Shown piece by piece: positions 9,367 through 18,146 of a DNA stretch of 54,337 nt (its first letter is position 1; every line of letters starts with the position of its first letter). The stretch lies in the NCBI GenBank assembly GCA_045634365.1, contig JAZRAC010000027.1, positions 1 through 54,337 on the forward strand. The letters run 5' to 3'. The DNA is from HGM04593 sp045634365 (GTDB lineage: Bacteria; Bacteroidota; Bacteroidia; Bacteroidales; Bacteroidaceae). The translations under genes and the position numbers were made by a program. The notes under the pieces are model-generated. The model saw only the letters and a list, made by a program, of their open reading frames with translations. It ran no database searches and had not been told where the DNA came from.

Positions 9367-10662
9367 TTATTTTATGATTTTTGTAAATTCCTCTATTATT
9401 GCTATCGTGGAGGAGTCGTCGGCAAATACCGAATACCACCCTTGCGGTTCGTGAGGCGGGTCGCACAGATAGTCGTCGCCCTGTTGCCACACTGCGTCGC
9501 GCACCTTGCCGTTGCCTCCCCAGCCCCAGAAATTGCATCCGGCAATGGGGCCGCCTTTTTTTACACTGCTTGCCACTTCGTTAAAGACGAAACGGTAAAA
9601 TGTGTCGCGGCTCTTTGTGGGAATAAAGTGTCCGGCTCGGTTGCCCTCGCGCGGATAGCCAAACTCCTCTATAACCATCGGCTTTCCGAGTTTTTCGGCC
9701 ATTGCCGTGTGCTCTTCAATGTAGGCCTTGCTCTTTGAGCAGGCATTGTGAATACCGCTGTCGGGGTTGCTGCGTGGTGCCCACCCCCAATTTACGGGCC
9801 ATATATGTATTGTCAGATAGTCGATGTTCTTGTCGCTGTGTATGCGCTCGCACAGCTCCCTGTCGGCCTCGCAGCCAATGTAACCCTCGCTGCCCGTGGA
9901 AACAAGATGGTTGGGGTCTGCTGCCTTTATTATTGCGGCTGCCTTTGCTATCCACTCGGCAAATTGCTCTTTGTTGTCGCGGGCAAACGGGCGCGGTTCG
10001 TTGCATAGTTGCCACGACATTATGGCCGGCTCATCTTTGTAGAGTCGGCCGGTGATGCTGTTCTTGCGTGTAACAATCTGCTTTATGTAGTTGAAATAGA
10101 GCTCCTGCGCCTCCTTGCAGCGCGAAAAAGAGGCCGAATAGTCTACGTATCGCTCGTAACCGCCCTCGACATTGGCGTTGGGCGAGTCGCCGTATCCGCA
10201 CTCTTTAAGATAGAATCCGTAGCCTCCGCTCCAATCCCAAGCGTTGTTGAGGTAAATGACTGCGTGCATATTGCGCTTTTCAAGCTCGGCAAGCGTGTAG
10301 TCGAGCCCTTTGAGCAGGGTGTCGTTCAATACTCCCGGGGAGCATTGCAGATAGGGCTTTGCGGGGTTAGCGAGTGAGCTGCCAGCATCGGGGCCGGTGA
10401 GTATTCTCAGATTGGTTACCCCTAATGCTTTAAGATTGTCAAGCTCGGCGAGGAAACGCTCTTTGTCGCCACCGCAACCCTCCGATGCGATTATTGTGGA
10501 GTACCACATATTGGTGCCTATATAGTTGTAGGGCTTGCCGTTGATGGTGAATTTCGTGCCGTCGGTTGTTACAAAGTGCGCGTTGCTGCCTGTGGGTGCA
10601 TTTTCGCAGGATAAAAGGAGCAGAATGCCAAAAAGCAGTGTGCCTAATGTTCTTTTTGTCAT
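9367..10662 (-). CDS. GH5-family (GH5_7-like) beta-mannanase lipoprotein
   Basis: 431 aa. Start at ATG 10662 (MTKRTLGTLLFG); the open frame continues to 11757 but that extension only mirrors etfB on the other strand. The lipobox LLLLSC places the acylated Cys at 19. The (beta/alpha)8 glycosidase core starts at GTNMWYSTIIASEG (residue 49), typical of GH5_7 endo-beta-1,4-mannanases. The acid/base is predicted as Glu222 in WQLCNEPRP and the nucleophile as Glu333 in VIEEFGYPRE. FWGWGGNG near the C-terminus is also typical. First gene of the leftward operon. Combined with a ROK kinase and GH92 enzymes it points to a mannose-rich glycan. No SusC/D pair is adjacent. Confidence 0.9.
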   Translation of the reverse strand: MTKRTLGTLLFGILLLLSCENAPTGSNAHFVTTDGTKFTINGKPYNYIGTNMWYSTIIASEGCGGDKERFLAELDNLKALGVTNLRILTGPDAGSSLANPAKPYLQCSPGVLNDTLLKGLDYTLAELEKRNMHAVIYLNNAWDWSGGYGFYLKECGYGDSPNANVEGGYERYVDYSASFSRCKEAQELYFNYIKQIVTRKNSITGRLYKDEPAIMSWQLCNEPRPFARDNKEQFAEWIAKAAAIIKAADPNHLVSTGSEGYIGCEADRELCERIHSDKNIDYLTIHIWPVNWGWAPRSNPDSGIHNACSKSKAYIEEHTAMAEKLGKPMVIEEFGYPREGNRAGHFIPTKSRDTFYRFVFNEVASSVKKGGPIAGCNFWGWGGNGKVRDAVWQQGDDYLCDPPHEPQGWYSVFADDSSTIAIIEEFTKIIK

Positions 10663-10692
10663 AGTTTCTTGTGGGGTAACGGGGTTATTTTG

Positions 10693-10700
10693 CGAAGATA
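10693..10700 (-). promoter_or_regulatory. Putative -7 element of the GH5/ROK/GH92 operon
   Basis: The minus strand reads TATCTTCG, the same variant -7 box found before other genes here (44964, 47176, 51647), 30 nt upstream of the GH5 ATG. No TTG lies at 19-23 nt. A short inverted repeat (TTTTCAA, A, TTGAAAA) at about 10724-10739 lies in the -33 region and could be an operator. Confidence 0.4.
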
Positions 10701-10793
10701 GGAAATTGTATTTAAGAAACGAATTTTTCAAATTGAAAATTCCTGCTGTTTTATATTTATAATGTGTAATTGCGTATTTTCCCCGCATTATCA

Positions 10794-10823
10794 TTGTCTT
10801 TTGGTGAACATTTTTTATCTTTG
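10794..10823 (+). promoter_or_regulatory. Promoter of the etfB operon
   Basis: TTG (10794-10796), 19 nt, TATCTTTG (10816-10823) matches the Bacteroidetes TTG/TAnnTTTG consensus in sequence and spacing, 73 nt upstream of the etfB ATG. Confidence 0.7.
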
Positions 10824-10896
10824 CGAGAAATTCTCTTCTTGCGTGGCATTGGGCGAGGCTCGCGGCCAGCAGGCAGAGAACTAAAAAACAACGTAT

Positions 10897-11769
10897 ATGA
10901 AATTGAATATTATAATATTGGCAAAGCAGGTGCCCGACACACGCAATGTGGGCCCGCAGGCTATGAATGCCGACGGAACGGTTAACCGTGCAGCATTGCC
11001 GGCGGTATTTAACCCCGACGACCTTTGTGCGCTGGAACAGGCTTTGCGCATTAAGGATAAAAACCCGGGTAGCAGGGTTACGGTGCTCACAATGGGGCCC
11101 AAGCGTGCTACGGATTTGTTGCGCGAGGCTCTCTATCGTGGAGCCGACGAGGTTATTCTGCTGTCGGATATGGCATTTGCCGGTGCCGACACATTGGCTA
11201 CCTCTTATGCTCTCTCTACCGCCATACGCAAAATAGGTAATTTCGATATAATCCTCTGTGGTCGTCAGGCGATAGACGGCGATACTGCACAGGTGGGGCC
11301 GCAGGTGGCCTGTATGCTCTCTCTGCCGCAGATTACCTGTGTGCGCGACATTGTGGAGCTTAATGGTGAAGGACTGCTTGCCGAGCGTTCCATCGAGAAT
11401 GGTACCGAGCTTGTGAAGGCACCCCTCCCGTTGCTTGCCACCGTCGATGGGTCGGCCGCTCCCTGTCGCCCCCGTAACGCCTATCGTATGCTGCGTTTCC
11501 ATCGAGCAGCCACAGCTGCGGAGCAGGCTGCCGAGGGGTACGAATATAAAGCACAAGCCTCTGCCGATGAGGCTCTTACAATAAAAGAGTGGAACCTTGC
11601 CGATGTTGCCGGCGACGCTGCGCGTTGCGGTCTTTCGGGCTCTCCCACCAAGGTGAAGGCTGTTGCCAATATTGTGTTTAAGGCAAAGGAGAGCAAGCGA
11701 TACAGCGCAACCGGCGAGGATGTAAAATCGCTCGTTGCCGAACTGTTGTCCAACCATATAATAGGGTAG
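10897..11769 (+). CDS. etfB: Electron transfer flavoprotein, beta subunit
   Basis: 290 aa, the usual EtfB length. The N-terminus MKLNIIILAKQVPDT and the block LCGRQAIDGDTAQVGPQVA are diagnostic of EtfB, the subunit that binds AMP and helps position the flavin. It forms a heterodimer with EtfA and accepts electrons from acyl-CoA dehydrogenases in the cytosol. Four bases separate it from etfA, which is followed directly by an acyl-CoA dehydrogenase, so the three genes form one functional electron-transfer unit. Confidence 0.96.
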   Translation: MKLNIIILAKQVPDTRNVGPQAMNADGTVNRAALPAVFNPDDLCALEQALRIKDKNPGSRVTVLTMGPKRATDLLREALYRGADEVILLSDMAFAGADTLATSYALSTAIRKIGNFDIILCGRQAIDGDTAQVGPQVACMLSLPQITCVRDIVELNGEGLLAERSIENGTELVKAPLPLLATVDGSAAPCRPRNAYRMLRFHRAATAAEQAAEGYEYKAQASADEALTIKEWNLADVAGDAARCGLSGSPTKVKAVANIVFKAKESKRYSATGEDVKSLVAELLSNHIIG

Positions 11770-11773
11770 TGAA

Positions 11774-12802
11774 ATGAATAATATATTGGTATATTGCGAA
11801 TTGAATGATGCGCAGGTGGCTGCCGTGAGCCTCGAACTTTTGAGTGAGGGTCGTCGCCTTGCCGACAGGCTCGGCGTGCAGCTCGAAGCGGTGGCCTTGG
11901 GCTCGGGGCTGCAAGGCGTTGCGGCACAGGTGTTTCCCTATGGAGTGGATACTTTGCATCTGTTCGACGATGCACGCTTGTCGCCTTACACTACGCAACC
12001 GCACACTGCGGCATTGTGCAAGTTGGTGAAAGAGAACGATTATCAGATATTTCTATTGGGTGCCACAGTTACAGGGCGCGACCTTGCCCCCCGCCTCACA
12101 GCCTCGTTGCATTGCGGCCTCACAGCCGATTGTACCTCGCTCGAAATTGGAGACTACGAGGATAAAAAGCGTGGCACCACGGTGAAAGATCTTCTCTATC
12201 AGATACGCCCCGCATTCGGCGGTAATATAGTGGCAACCATCGTGAACCCTTATCACCGTCCGCAAATGGCAACGGTGCGCGAGGGAGTGATGCCTTTGTG
12301 CAAGGTGCGCGAGGATGGCTTTGTGGGTAAAATAGTGGAGCATAATGTGGCCGATTATGTGAGTGAGAGTGATTTTGTAATCTCGGTGATAGAGCGTCAC
12401 GTTCAACCGGCCGAGAATAATTTGAAAAATTCTCCCATAGTGGTTGCCGGCGGCTACGGAGTGGGTAGCAAAGAGGGCTTTGAACTGCTCTTCTCGCTTG
12501 CTCATCTGTTGCACGGCGAGGTTGGTGCCACCCGTGCGGCGGTAGATGCAGGATACGCCACCCGCGACCGTCAGATAGGGCAGACAGGCCTCACGGTACG
12601 TCCCAAAGTCTATTTTGCTTGCGGAATATCGGGGCAGGTGCAACATATTGCCGGAATGCAGGATAGCGGAATAATAATATCCATAAACAGCGACCCCGAT
12701 GCGCCCATAAACGCCATTGCCGACTATGTGGTGACAGGAAAAGTGGAAGAGGTTGTTCCGCAAATAATAACATATTACCAACAGAAGAATGAACTACTAT
12801 AA
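11774..12802 (+). CDS. etfA: Electron transfer flavoprotein, alpha subunit
   Basis: 342 aa. Typical EtfA blocks: LGATVTGRDLAPRLTASLHCGLTADCT in the N-terminal domain (about residues 95-121), and the FAD-binding C-terminal domain with VVAGGYGVGSKEGF, GATRAAVDAGY, YFACGISGQVQHIAGM and IISINSDPDAPI. It carries the FAD of the EtfAB heterodimer. It overlaps the acyl-CoA dehydrogenase start by 14 nt, implying coupled translation. Confidence 0.96.
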   Translation: MNNILVYCELNDAQVAAVSLELLSEGRRLADRLGVQLEAVALGSGLQGVAAQVFPYGVDTLHLFDDARLSPYTTQPHTAALCKLVKENDYQIFLLGATVTGRDLAPRLTASLHCGLTADCTSLEIGDYEDKKRGTTVKDLLYQIRPAFGGNIVATIVNPYHRPQMATVREGVMPLCKVREDGFVGKIVEHNVADYVSESDFVISVIERHVQPAENNLKNSPIVVAGGYGVGSKEGFELLFSLAHLLHGEVGATRAAVDAGYATRDRQIGQTGLTVRPKVYFACGISGQVQHIAGMQDSGIIISINSDPDAPINAIADYVVTGKVEEVVPQIITYYQQKNELL

Positions 12803-14492
12803 CGATAATAAGGCCCTGTGCCACTATCTCAAACACCCGCTCTTGCAACGCATAGTGGCAATGAAAGAGCGCGATTATGCCGAGAGTGCGGAGTATAACT
12901 ATGCTCCGTCGTGCTTTGCCGAGGCGTGCAAGGGGTACGAAGAGGTGCTGAACCTTGTGGGAGAACTTTGCGCCGAGGTTGTTGCGCCCAATGCTGCACG
13001 TGTGGAGAAGGAGGGCCCCTCGCTTGTCGACGGGCGCGTGAAATATGCCCCTGCCACCGAGGAGAATATGACACTCTTCCGTCAGGCAGGGCTTATGGGA
13101 ATATCGCTCCCACGCAAATATGGCGGCCTTAATTTCCCCGTGGCCGTGTTTACAATGATACAGGATGTAGTGTGTCGTGCCGATGCGGCCTTCGGTAACC
13201 TTTGGGGCTTGCAGGATTGTGCCGAGACTATATATAATTTCGGGTCGGCCGAGCAGTGTGAGCGTATTTTGCCGCGTATATGTGCCGGTGAGACAATGTC
13301 GATGGACCTCACCGAGCCCGATGCCGGCAGCGACCTGCAAAGTGTGTCGCTGAAAGCAACCTTCTGCGAGGAGGATGGCCGCTGGTACCTCGATGGCGTT
13401 AAACGCTTCATAACCAACGGCGACAGCGATGTTCATCTGGTTCTTGCCCGCAGCGAAGAGGGCAGTGTCGACGGTCGCGGCCTCTCGCTCTTTATCTGTG
13501 AAAAAAGTTGCGGCAGAATAAAGACACGCCGCATAGAGGAGAAGATGGGCATACACGGCTCGCCCACCTGTGAGATTGTGTTCGACCACGCGCCGGCCGA
13601 GCTTTGCGGCAGTCGCAAAATGGGACTGATAAAATATGTAATGTCGCTTATGAACGGTGCCCGTCTGGGTATTGCCACGCAGAGTGTGGCCATTGCACAG
13701 GCTGCATACGAGGAGGCACTTGCCTATGCTCGCGAGCGTAAACAGTTTGGCAAGAAGATAATAACCATTGCGCCGGTGTACGAAATGCTTGGGGCTATGC
13801 AGGCGCGTCTCGACGCTGCACGCAGCCTTCTCTACGAAACGGCACGTAACGTGGATATGAACTACCAGTTTGCCGACCTTGCCCGCCTGCGTACCCTCAC
13901 TCCCGAGGAGCGTCAGGAGTCGAAGCTATTTTCAAAAAAAGCCGATGCGCTCACTCCCATCGTAAAGGGAATGGCAAGCGAAATTGCCAACAAAAATGCC
14001 TACGATGCTGTGCAGGTGCACGGCGGCTCGGGCTATATGAGCGACTACACTTGTGAACGCCTCTACCGCGACGCACGCATCACATCCATTTACGAAGGAA
14101 CCACGCAGTTGCAGGTGGTGGCTGCCATACGCTACGCTACCGGCGGCTTCTACACGCAGTTGTTGCAGGAGTATCTGTCGGCAGAGGTTCCGGAGGGCCT
14201 GCAACCGTTGAAGGAGCGCATTGCCGCCATTGCCGAGCAGTATAACGAGGCTCTTGCCGCGGCACAGGCCCACGACAGTCAGGAGGTGATTGATTTTCTT
14301 TCGCGTCGCATATACGAAACGGCAGCTTGCGCCATAATGTCGGCACTGCTGTTGATGGATGCTGCGGCCGACGAAGAACTTTTTGCCCCCTCGCTTGCCC
14401 GATTCGTGGCTATGGCCGAGGCCGAAACTGCCGCCCACACTGCCTACATAAGGAATTTTACTCCCGAATTATTGACAAAATATAAAAAATAA
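12789..14492 (+). CDS. Acyl-CoA dehydrogenase
   Basis: 567 aa FAD-dependent dehydrogenase that oxidises an acyl-CoA to the enoyl-CoA and passes electrons to the adjacent EtfAB. Visible blocks: GLMGISLPRKYGGLN, MSMDLTEPDAGSDLQ (flavin/substrate loop), ERKQFGKKI, QVHGGSGYMSDYTCERLYRD and IYEGTTQLQ, whose Glu436 is the expected catalytic base. It is longer than classic 380-aa members because of a C-terminal helical extension of about 120 residues after the catalytic Glu, as in the larger acyl-CoA dehydrogenases often paired with etfBA in Bacteroidetes. Substrate chain length is not predictable. Confidence 0.93.
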   Translation: MNYYNDNKALCHYLKHPLLQRIVAMKERDYAESAEYNYAPSCFAEACKGYEEVLNLVGELCAEVVAPNAARVEKEGPSLVDGRVKYAPATEENMTLFRQAGLMGISLPRKYGGLNFPVAVFTMIQDVVCRADAAFGNLWGLQDCAETIYNFGSAEQCERILPRICAGETMSMDLTEPDAGSDLQSVSLKATFCEEDGRWYLDGVKRFITNGDSDVHLVLARSEEGSVDGRGLSLFICEKSCGRIKTRRIEEKMGIHGSPTCEIVFDHAPAELCGSRKMGLIKYVMSLMNGARLGIATQSVAIAQAAYEEALAYARERKQFGKKIITIAPVYEMLGAMQARLDAARSLLYETARNVDMNYQFADLARLRTLTPEERQESKLFSKKADALTPIVKGMASEIANKNAYDAVQVHGGSGYMSDYTCERLYRDARITSIYEGTTQLQVVAAIRYATGGFYTQLLQEYLSAEVPEGLQPLKERIAAIAEQYNEALAAAQAHDSQEVIDFLSRRIYETAACAIMSALLLMDAAADEELFAPSLARFVAMAEAETAAHTAYIRNFTPELLTKYKK

Positions 14493-14501
14493 ATAAAGAA
14501 A

Positions 14502-15083
14502 ATGGAAAAGATAACAAACAAGAAAATTCGTGTGGCCTACACACTGATATCGCATCGTAACGGAGAGTGTGAAGAGGTTGAAAAGACAACTCGTGAACAA
14601 CCCTTTGAGTTTTTGTCGGGGGTGGGTTACACGCTCGATGCTTTTGAGGAGAACCTTAAAGAACTGAAAAAGGGCGATACTTTCGATTTTACAATCCCCT
14701 CGGCCGAGGCTTACGGTGATTACGACCCCGACCACGTTCAGGATTTTGACCGCGAGGTTTTTACCATCGACGGTAAATTCGACTCGGCGCATATATACGC
14801 CGGCAATGTGGTTGAAATGATGCGTGCCGATGGTTCGCCCATCCTTGGTACCGTGAAGGAGGTTACTCCCTTCAAGGTGGTGATGGATTTTAATCACCCT
14901 CTTGCCGGTTGCGACTTGCAGTTCTTTGGCAATGTGGTTGATTCGCGTCCTGCCTCGGAGGCTGAAATGAAGAAATTTTACGATGCCTTGCGTGCAGCGC
15001 AGCGCGGTTGCGGTGGTTGCAGCGGTTGCAAAGGCGAAGGCTGTGGCGAAGGCTGCGAGGATGGTTGCGGCGGTTGCCATTGA
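14502..15083 (+). CDS. slyD: SlyD-like FKBP-type peptidyl-prolyl isomerase with Cys-rich tail
   Basis: 193 aa cytosolic prolyl isomerase and chaperone. Residues about 1-70 and 120-160 form the FKBP fold, interrupted by the IF (insert-in-flap) domain typical of SlyD. VGYTLDAFEENLKELKKGD and IPSAEAYGDYDP are recognisable. The last 25 residues form a Gly/Cys-rich metal-binding tail with nine Cys and a terminal His, analogous to the His/Cys tail of E. coli SlyD that binds nickel. It lies 9 nt after the acyl-CoA dehydrogenase and 19 nt before aroC, within the same rightward transcription unit. Confidence 0.9.
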   Translation: MEKITNKKIRVAYTLISHRNGECEEVEKTTREQPFEFLSGVGYTLDAFEENLKELKKGDTFDFTIPSAEAYGDYDPDHVQDFDREVFTIDGKFDSAHIYAGNVVEMMRADGSPILGTVKEVTPFKVVMDFNHPLAGCDLQFFGNVVDSRPASEAEMKKFYDALRAAQRGCGGCSGCKGEGCGEGCEDGCGGCH

Positions 15084-15102
15084 TTTTTAAGAATAAAAGA
15101 GT

Positions 15103-16188
15103 ATGAATAGTATTGGAACCATTTTGCGTCTGACAACCTTTGGAGAATCGCACGGCGAGGCCATAGGTGGGGTGCTCGATGGCTTTCCCTCAGGTATTAT
15201 TATCGACGAGGAGTTTGTGCGTGCCGAAATGCAACGCCGTCGCCCCGGGCAGAGTGCCGTGACAACCTCGCGCAACGAGGCCGATGAGGTTCATTTCCTC
15301 TCCGGAATATTCGAAGGTCGCTCCACCGGTACTCCCATTGCCTTTGTTATATATAATACCAACAATCGCAGTGGCGATTATGAGAATCTGCGTACGGCCT
15401 ATCGTCCCTCGCACGCCGATTATGTCTATGATGTTAAGTATGGAGTGCGCGACCACAGAGGCGGCGGTCGCTCGTCGGCTCGCGAAACGGCTGTTCGTGT
15501 GTGTGCCGGTGCGCTTGCCAAGCTTGCCTTGCAGCAACAGGGTATTCAGGTGCAGGCCTACACCTCGCAAGTGGGTGATATTGTGCTCGAAAAACCATAC
15601 ACCGAATATAATCTGTCGCTCACCGAGAGTAACGTGGTACGTTGTCCCGACAGTGAGAAGGCGGCAGCAATGGAGCAGCTTATATTGTCGGTGAAGCACG
15701 ATGGCGATACTGTGGGCGGAGTGGTTACCTGTGTCGTGAAAGGTGTGCCCGCGGGATTGGGAGAGCCGCTGTACAATAAATTGTCGGCCTCTTTGGCAGG
15801 GGCAATGCTGTCGATAAATGCTGTAAAAGGGTTCGATTATGGCAACGGTTTTTCTGCTGCATACGGGCGCGGCTCGCAACAGAATGATATTTTTTATAAC
15901 GATAATGGCAAGATAGCCACACGCACCAATAACAGCGGAGGAATACAGGGTGGAATTTCCAACGGGAACGATATTTACTTCCGTGTGGCGTTCAAGCCTG
16001 TGGCCACAATTCTGGTGGAGCAGCCTACGGTTACACCCGCCGGCGACGAAACGGTGGTAAAGGCCCGCGGTCGTCACGACCCTTGTGTGGTGCCTCGTGC
16101 CGTGCCTGTGGTTGAGGCTATGGCTGCACTTGTGGTGCTCGACCACTATATGATGCAGTGTGCAAGGTGCGCTTCAAAGAATCTGTAA
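15103..16188 (+). CDS. aroC: Chorismate synthase
   Basis: 361 aa; converts 5-enolpyruvylshikimate-3-phosphate to chorismate, using reduced FMN, in the last step of the shikimate pathway. Signatures: LTTFGESHGEAIGGVLDGFP at the N-terminus, RRRPGQSAVTTSRNE, the GVRDHRGGGRSSARETA block (FMN and phosphate binding) and RHDPCVVPRAVPVVEAM near the C-terminus. Length is standard and the gene appears intact. Confidence 0.98.
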   Translation: MNSIGTILRLTTFGESHGEAIGGVLDGFPSGIIIDEEFVRAEMQRRRPGQSAVTTSRNEADEVHFLSGIFEGRSTGTPIAFVIYNTNNRSGDYENLRTAYRPSHADYVYDVKYGVRDHRGGGRSSARETAVRVCAGALAKLALQQQGIQVQAYTSQVGDIVLEKPYTEYNLSLTESNVVRCPDSEKAAAMEQLILSVKHDGDTVGGVVTCVVKGVPAGLGEPLYNKLSASLAGAMLSINAVKGFDYGNGFSAAYGRGSQQNDIFYNDNGKIATRTNNSGGIQGGISNGNDIYFRVAFKPVATILVEQPTVTPAGDETVVKARGRHDPCVVPRAVPVVEAMAALVVLDHYMMQCARCASKNL

Positions 16189-16201
16189 TAACTATTTTGA
16201 A

Positions 16202-18127
16202 ATGAAAAACACAAACAAAAAGAGTAAGAAGGAGCAAAAGAGCGGTAATCTGAAATTCTCTTTGGATATTGCTCGCTGCACAAAATATATAGCTTGGGCA
16301 TTTTTTGCCGCAGTGTGGAGCGTGCTTCTCTTTTACGATGGCGATACACTTTACAGGGCGAGCGAGCAGTCGCTCTTCCTCTTTAACGGTTATTTCTTTG
16401 AAGAGGCGATGGCCTTGCCTGCGGGATTCCTTTCCTATCTTGGCACCTTCTTCGTGCAGTTCTTTCACTATCCTTTGTTGGGAGCGACAATCTATGTGGC
16501 AATGCTCTTTGCGCTATATGTGCTCACGAAGAGAGTGTTTGAAATTCCCGAATCTTGGTCGTTGCTGGCCCTGTTGCCTGTTGCGGCGGTGCTTGCCGTC
16601 TCCACTCAGATGGGCTACTGGATATTTTATATAAAGGTTCAGGGCTTCTATTATATGCCGCTTCTGGGTACGATGGCCTCTCTTCTTGTAGCGTGGGTGT
16701 GCTATAAACTGAAAGGGTTGTATGCTCCGGTGATTGTTCTGTGGATTGTCGGGGGATATATGCTTTTTGGCGTATATGCTCTTGCCGGTGCGGTGGTTAT
16801 TGCCGTGGGCTCGGTGGTAGACAGAATTAAGTGCCGCTACCGTCGCATATATGTTGTTTCTGCTTCGGGTATGCTTGTGGCGGTTGCCCTCTGTGTGTTG
16901 CTTGTGCCTGTGGCATTGTATCGCGAAGGTTTTTACTCTACAATGGCACTCGGCCAGATGCATCTTGCGGGTACTCCCGTTCTTCAATGGGTGCTGGGCA
17001 ACGATAGCCTCTACCCCAATGGTATTTTCGGTTATTGGATACCCTTTATATTGATACTGCTCGCGTATGTGATGCTCGCAGTGTTGCGCGGCTCTTTGTC
17101 GGGCAGTGGTGCCGAGGACGGGAAGAAAAGGTCTTTTGCAATTGTGCAGGCAATTTTGCTTGTGTGCACATTGCTCTTTACCTGTTCCTATTGGTACAAT
17201 GACAAGAATTTTCATATAGAGAACAGCCAAAATCGTGCAATGTGGAACGAGGATTGGGAGGCTGTGGCCGCTTATGCAAAAACAACCGATGTTCCCACCC
17301 GTCAGATTGTGCTTAACAAGAATATGGCACTTTTAAAGCTCGGCCGAGCCGGCGAGGATGCCTTTAAATATCCCGAAGGCAGTGCCGATATTGCTCACCC
17401 GGGTGTGGTGCACCTAACACAGACAGGAGGAATGATGAACTATTTTCAGTATGGAAAATTCAACTTCTGTTACCGCTGGTGCATAGAGAATTCCGTGGAG
17501 TATGGGTGGAGATTGGAGTATTTGAAGCACGCTGTCAGATGTACGCTTCTTTCGGGGCAGCACAAATTGGCAATGCGCTATATAAATATTCTCAAAGAAA
17601 CACTTTTCTACCGCTCTTGGGCCGAAAATATGGAGCGATTGGTGGAAACGCCGTCGTTAATATCCAAGCAGAAGGAGTTTGCAATGCCTCTCCTTATGTA
17701 TAATTACGAGGATGCTCTTGAACTTGACGACTCTTACGTGGAGGTCTATCTCTCGAAAAGCCTCTCCTATACATACTCTCCCACCGATTCGCGCTTGCAG
17801 TCGGAGGCTGCGGTGGTCTTTGCTCTCACACGCAAGGATGTAAAACTTTTTTGGGATACAATGACACGCTATATAAACAAAGGCAGAATTTCCCGTGTGC
17901 CGAATCATTTTCAAGAGGCAATAATACTGTTTACCAATCTGAGCAAGGATGTCACCACCAATATCCCCATAGATCCGGTAATAAAAAAACGCTTCGACGC
18001 CTTCTTGAAAAAAACACAAGACTATAAGGGAATGAAGGAGGAGGAGATGGCTCCTCATTTTGTTGAGGAATTTGGCGACACTTATTGGTACTTCTATTTC
18101 TTTGTGCGTGGAATAAAGACAAACTGA
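16202..18127 (+). CDS. Polytopic membrane protein (DUF6057-like)
   Basis: 641 aa from the ATG at 16202 (MKNTNKKSKKEQKSG). I prefer this to an upstream start at 16160, which would overlap aroC and lacks a reason to exist. The N-terminal half (about residues 25-340) holds roughly eight to nine hydrophobic segments; the C-terminal half is soluble and TPR-like (EDWEAVAAYAKTTDVP; ALELDDSYVEVYLSKSLSY). This resembles a Bacteroidales family I recall as DUF6057, of unknown function. It is followed after 19 nt by a CxxCH lipoprotein with a beta-propeller, and the two probably work together at the envelope. Confidence 0.75.
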   Translation: MKNTNKKSKKEQKSGNLKFSLDIARCTKYIAWAFFAAVWSVLLFYDGDTLYRASEQSLFLFNGYFFEEAMALPAGFLSYLGTFFVQFFHYPLLGATIYVAMLFALYVLTKRVFEIPESWSLLALLPVAAVLAVSTQMGYWIFYIKVQGFYYMPLLGTMASLLVAWVCYKLKGLYAPVIVLWIVGGYMLFGVYALAGAVVIAVGSVVDRIKCRYRRIYVVSASGMLVAVALCVLLVPVALYREGFYSTMALGQMHLAGTPVLQWVLGNDSLYPNGIFGYWIPFILILLAYVMLAVLRGSLSGSGAEDGKKRSFAIVQAILLVCTLLFTCSYWYNDKNFHIENSQNRAMWNEDWEAVAAYAKTTDVPTRQIVLNKNMALLKLGRAGEDAFKYPEGSADIAHPGVVHLTQTGGMMNYFQYGKFNFCYRWCIENSVEYGWRLEYLKHAVRCTLLSGQHKLAMRYINILKETLFYRSWAENMERLVETPSLISKQKEFAMPLLMYNYEDALELDDSYVEVYLSKSLSYTYSPTDSRLQSEAAVVFALTRKDVKLFWDTMTRYINKGRISRVPNHFQEAIILFTNLSKDVTTNIPIDPVIKKRFDAFLKKTQDYKGMKEEEMAPHFVEEFGDTYWYFYFFVRGIKTN

Positions 18128-18146
18128 TTATTTAAACGATGATATT

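Noticed and set aside
10663..11757. Extension of the GH5 frame by 365 codons to 11757
   Set aside because: It runs antisense through etfB and its intergenic region, and the real GH5 N-terminus (signal and lipobox) starts at 10662.
16160..16201. Earlier start for the polytopic membrane protein, overlapping aroC
   Set aside because: The ATG at 16202 gives a Lys-rich cytosolic N-terminus and avoids the overlap.
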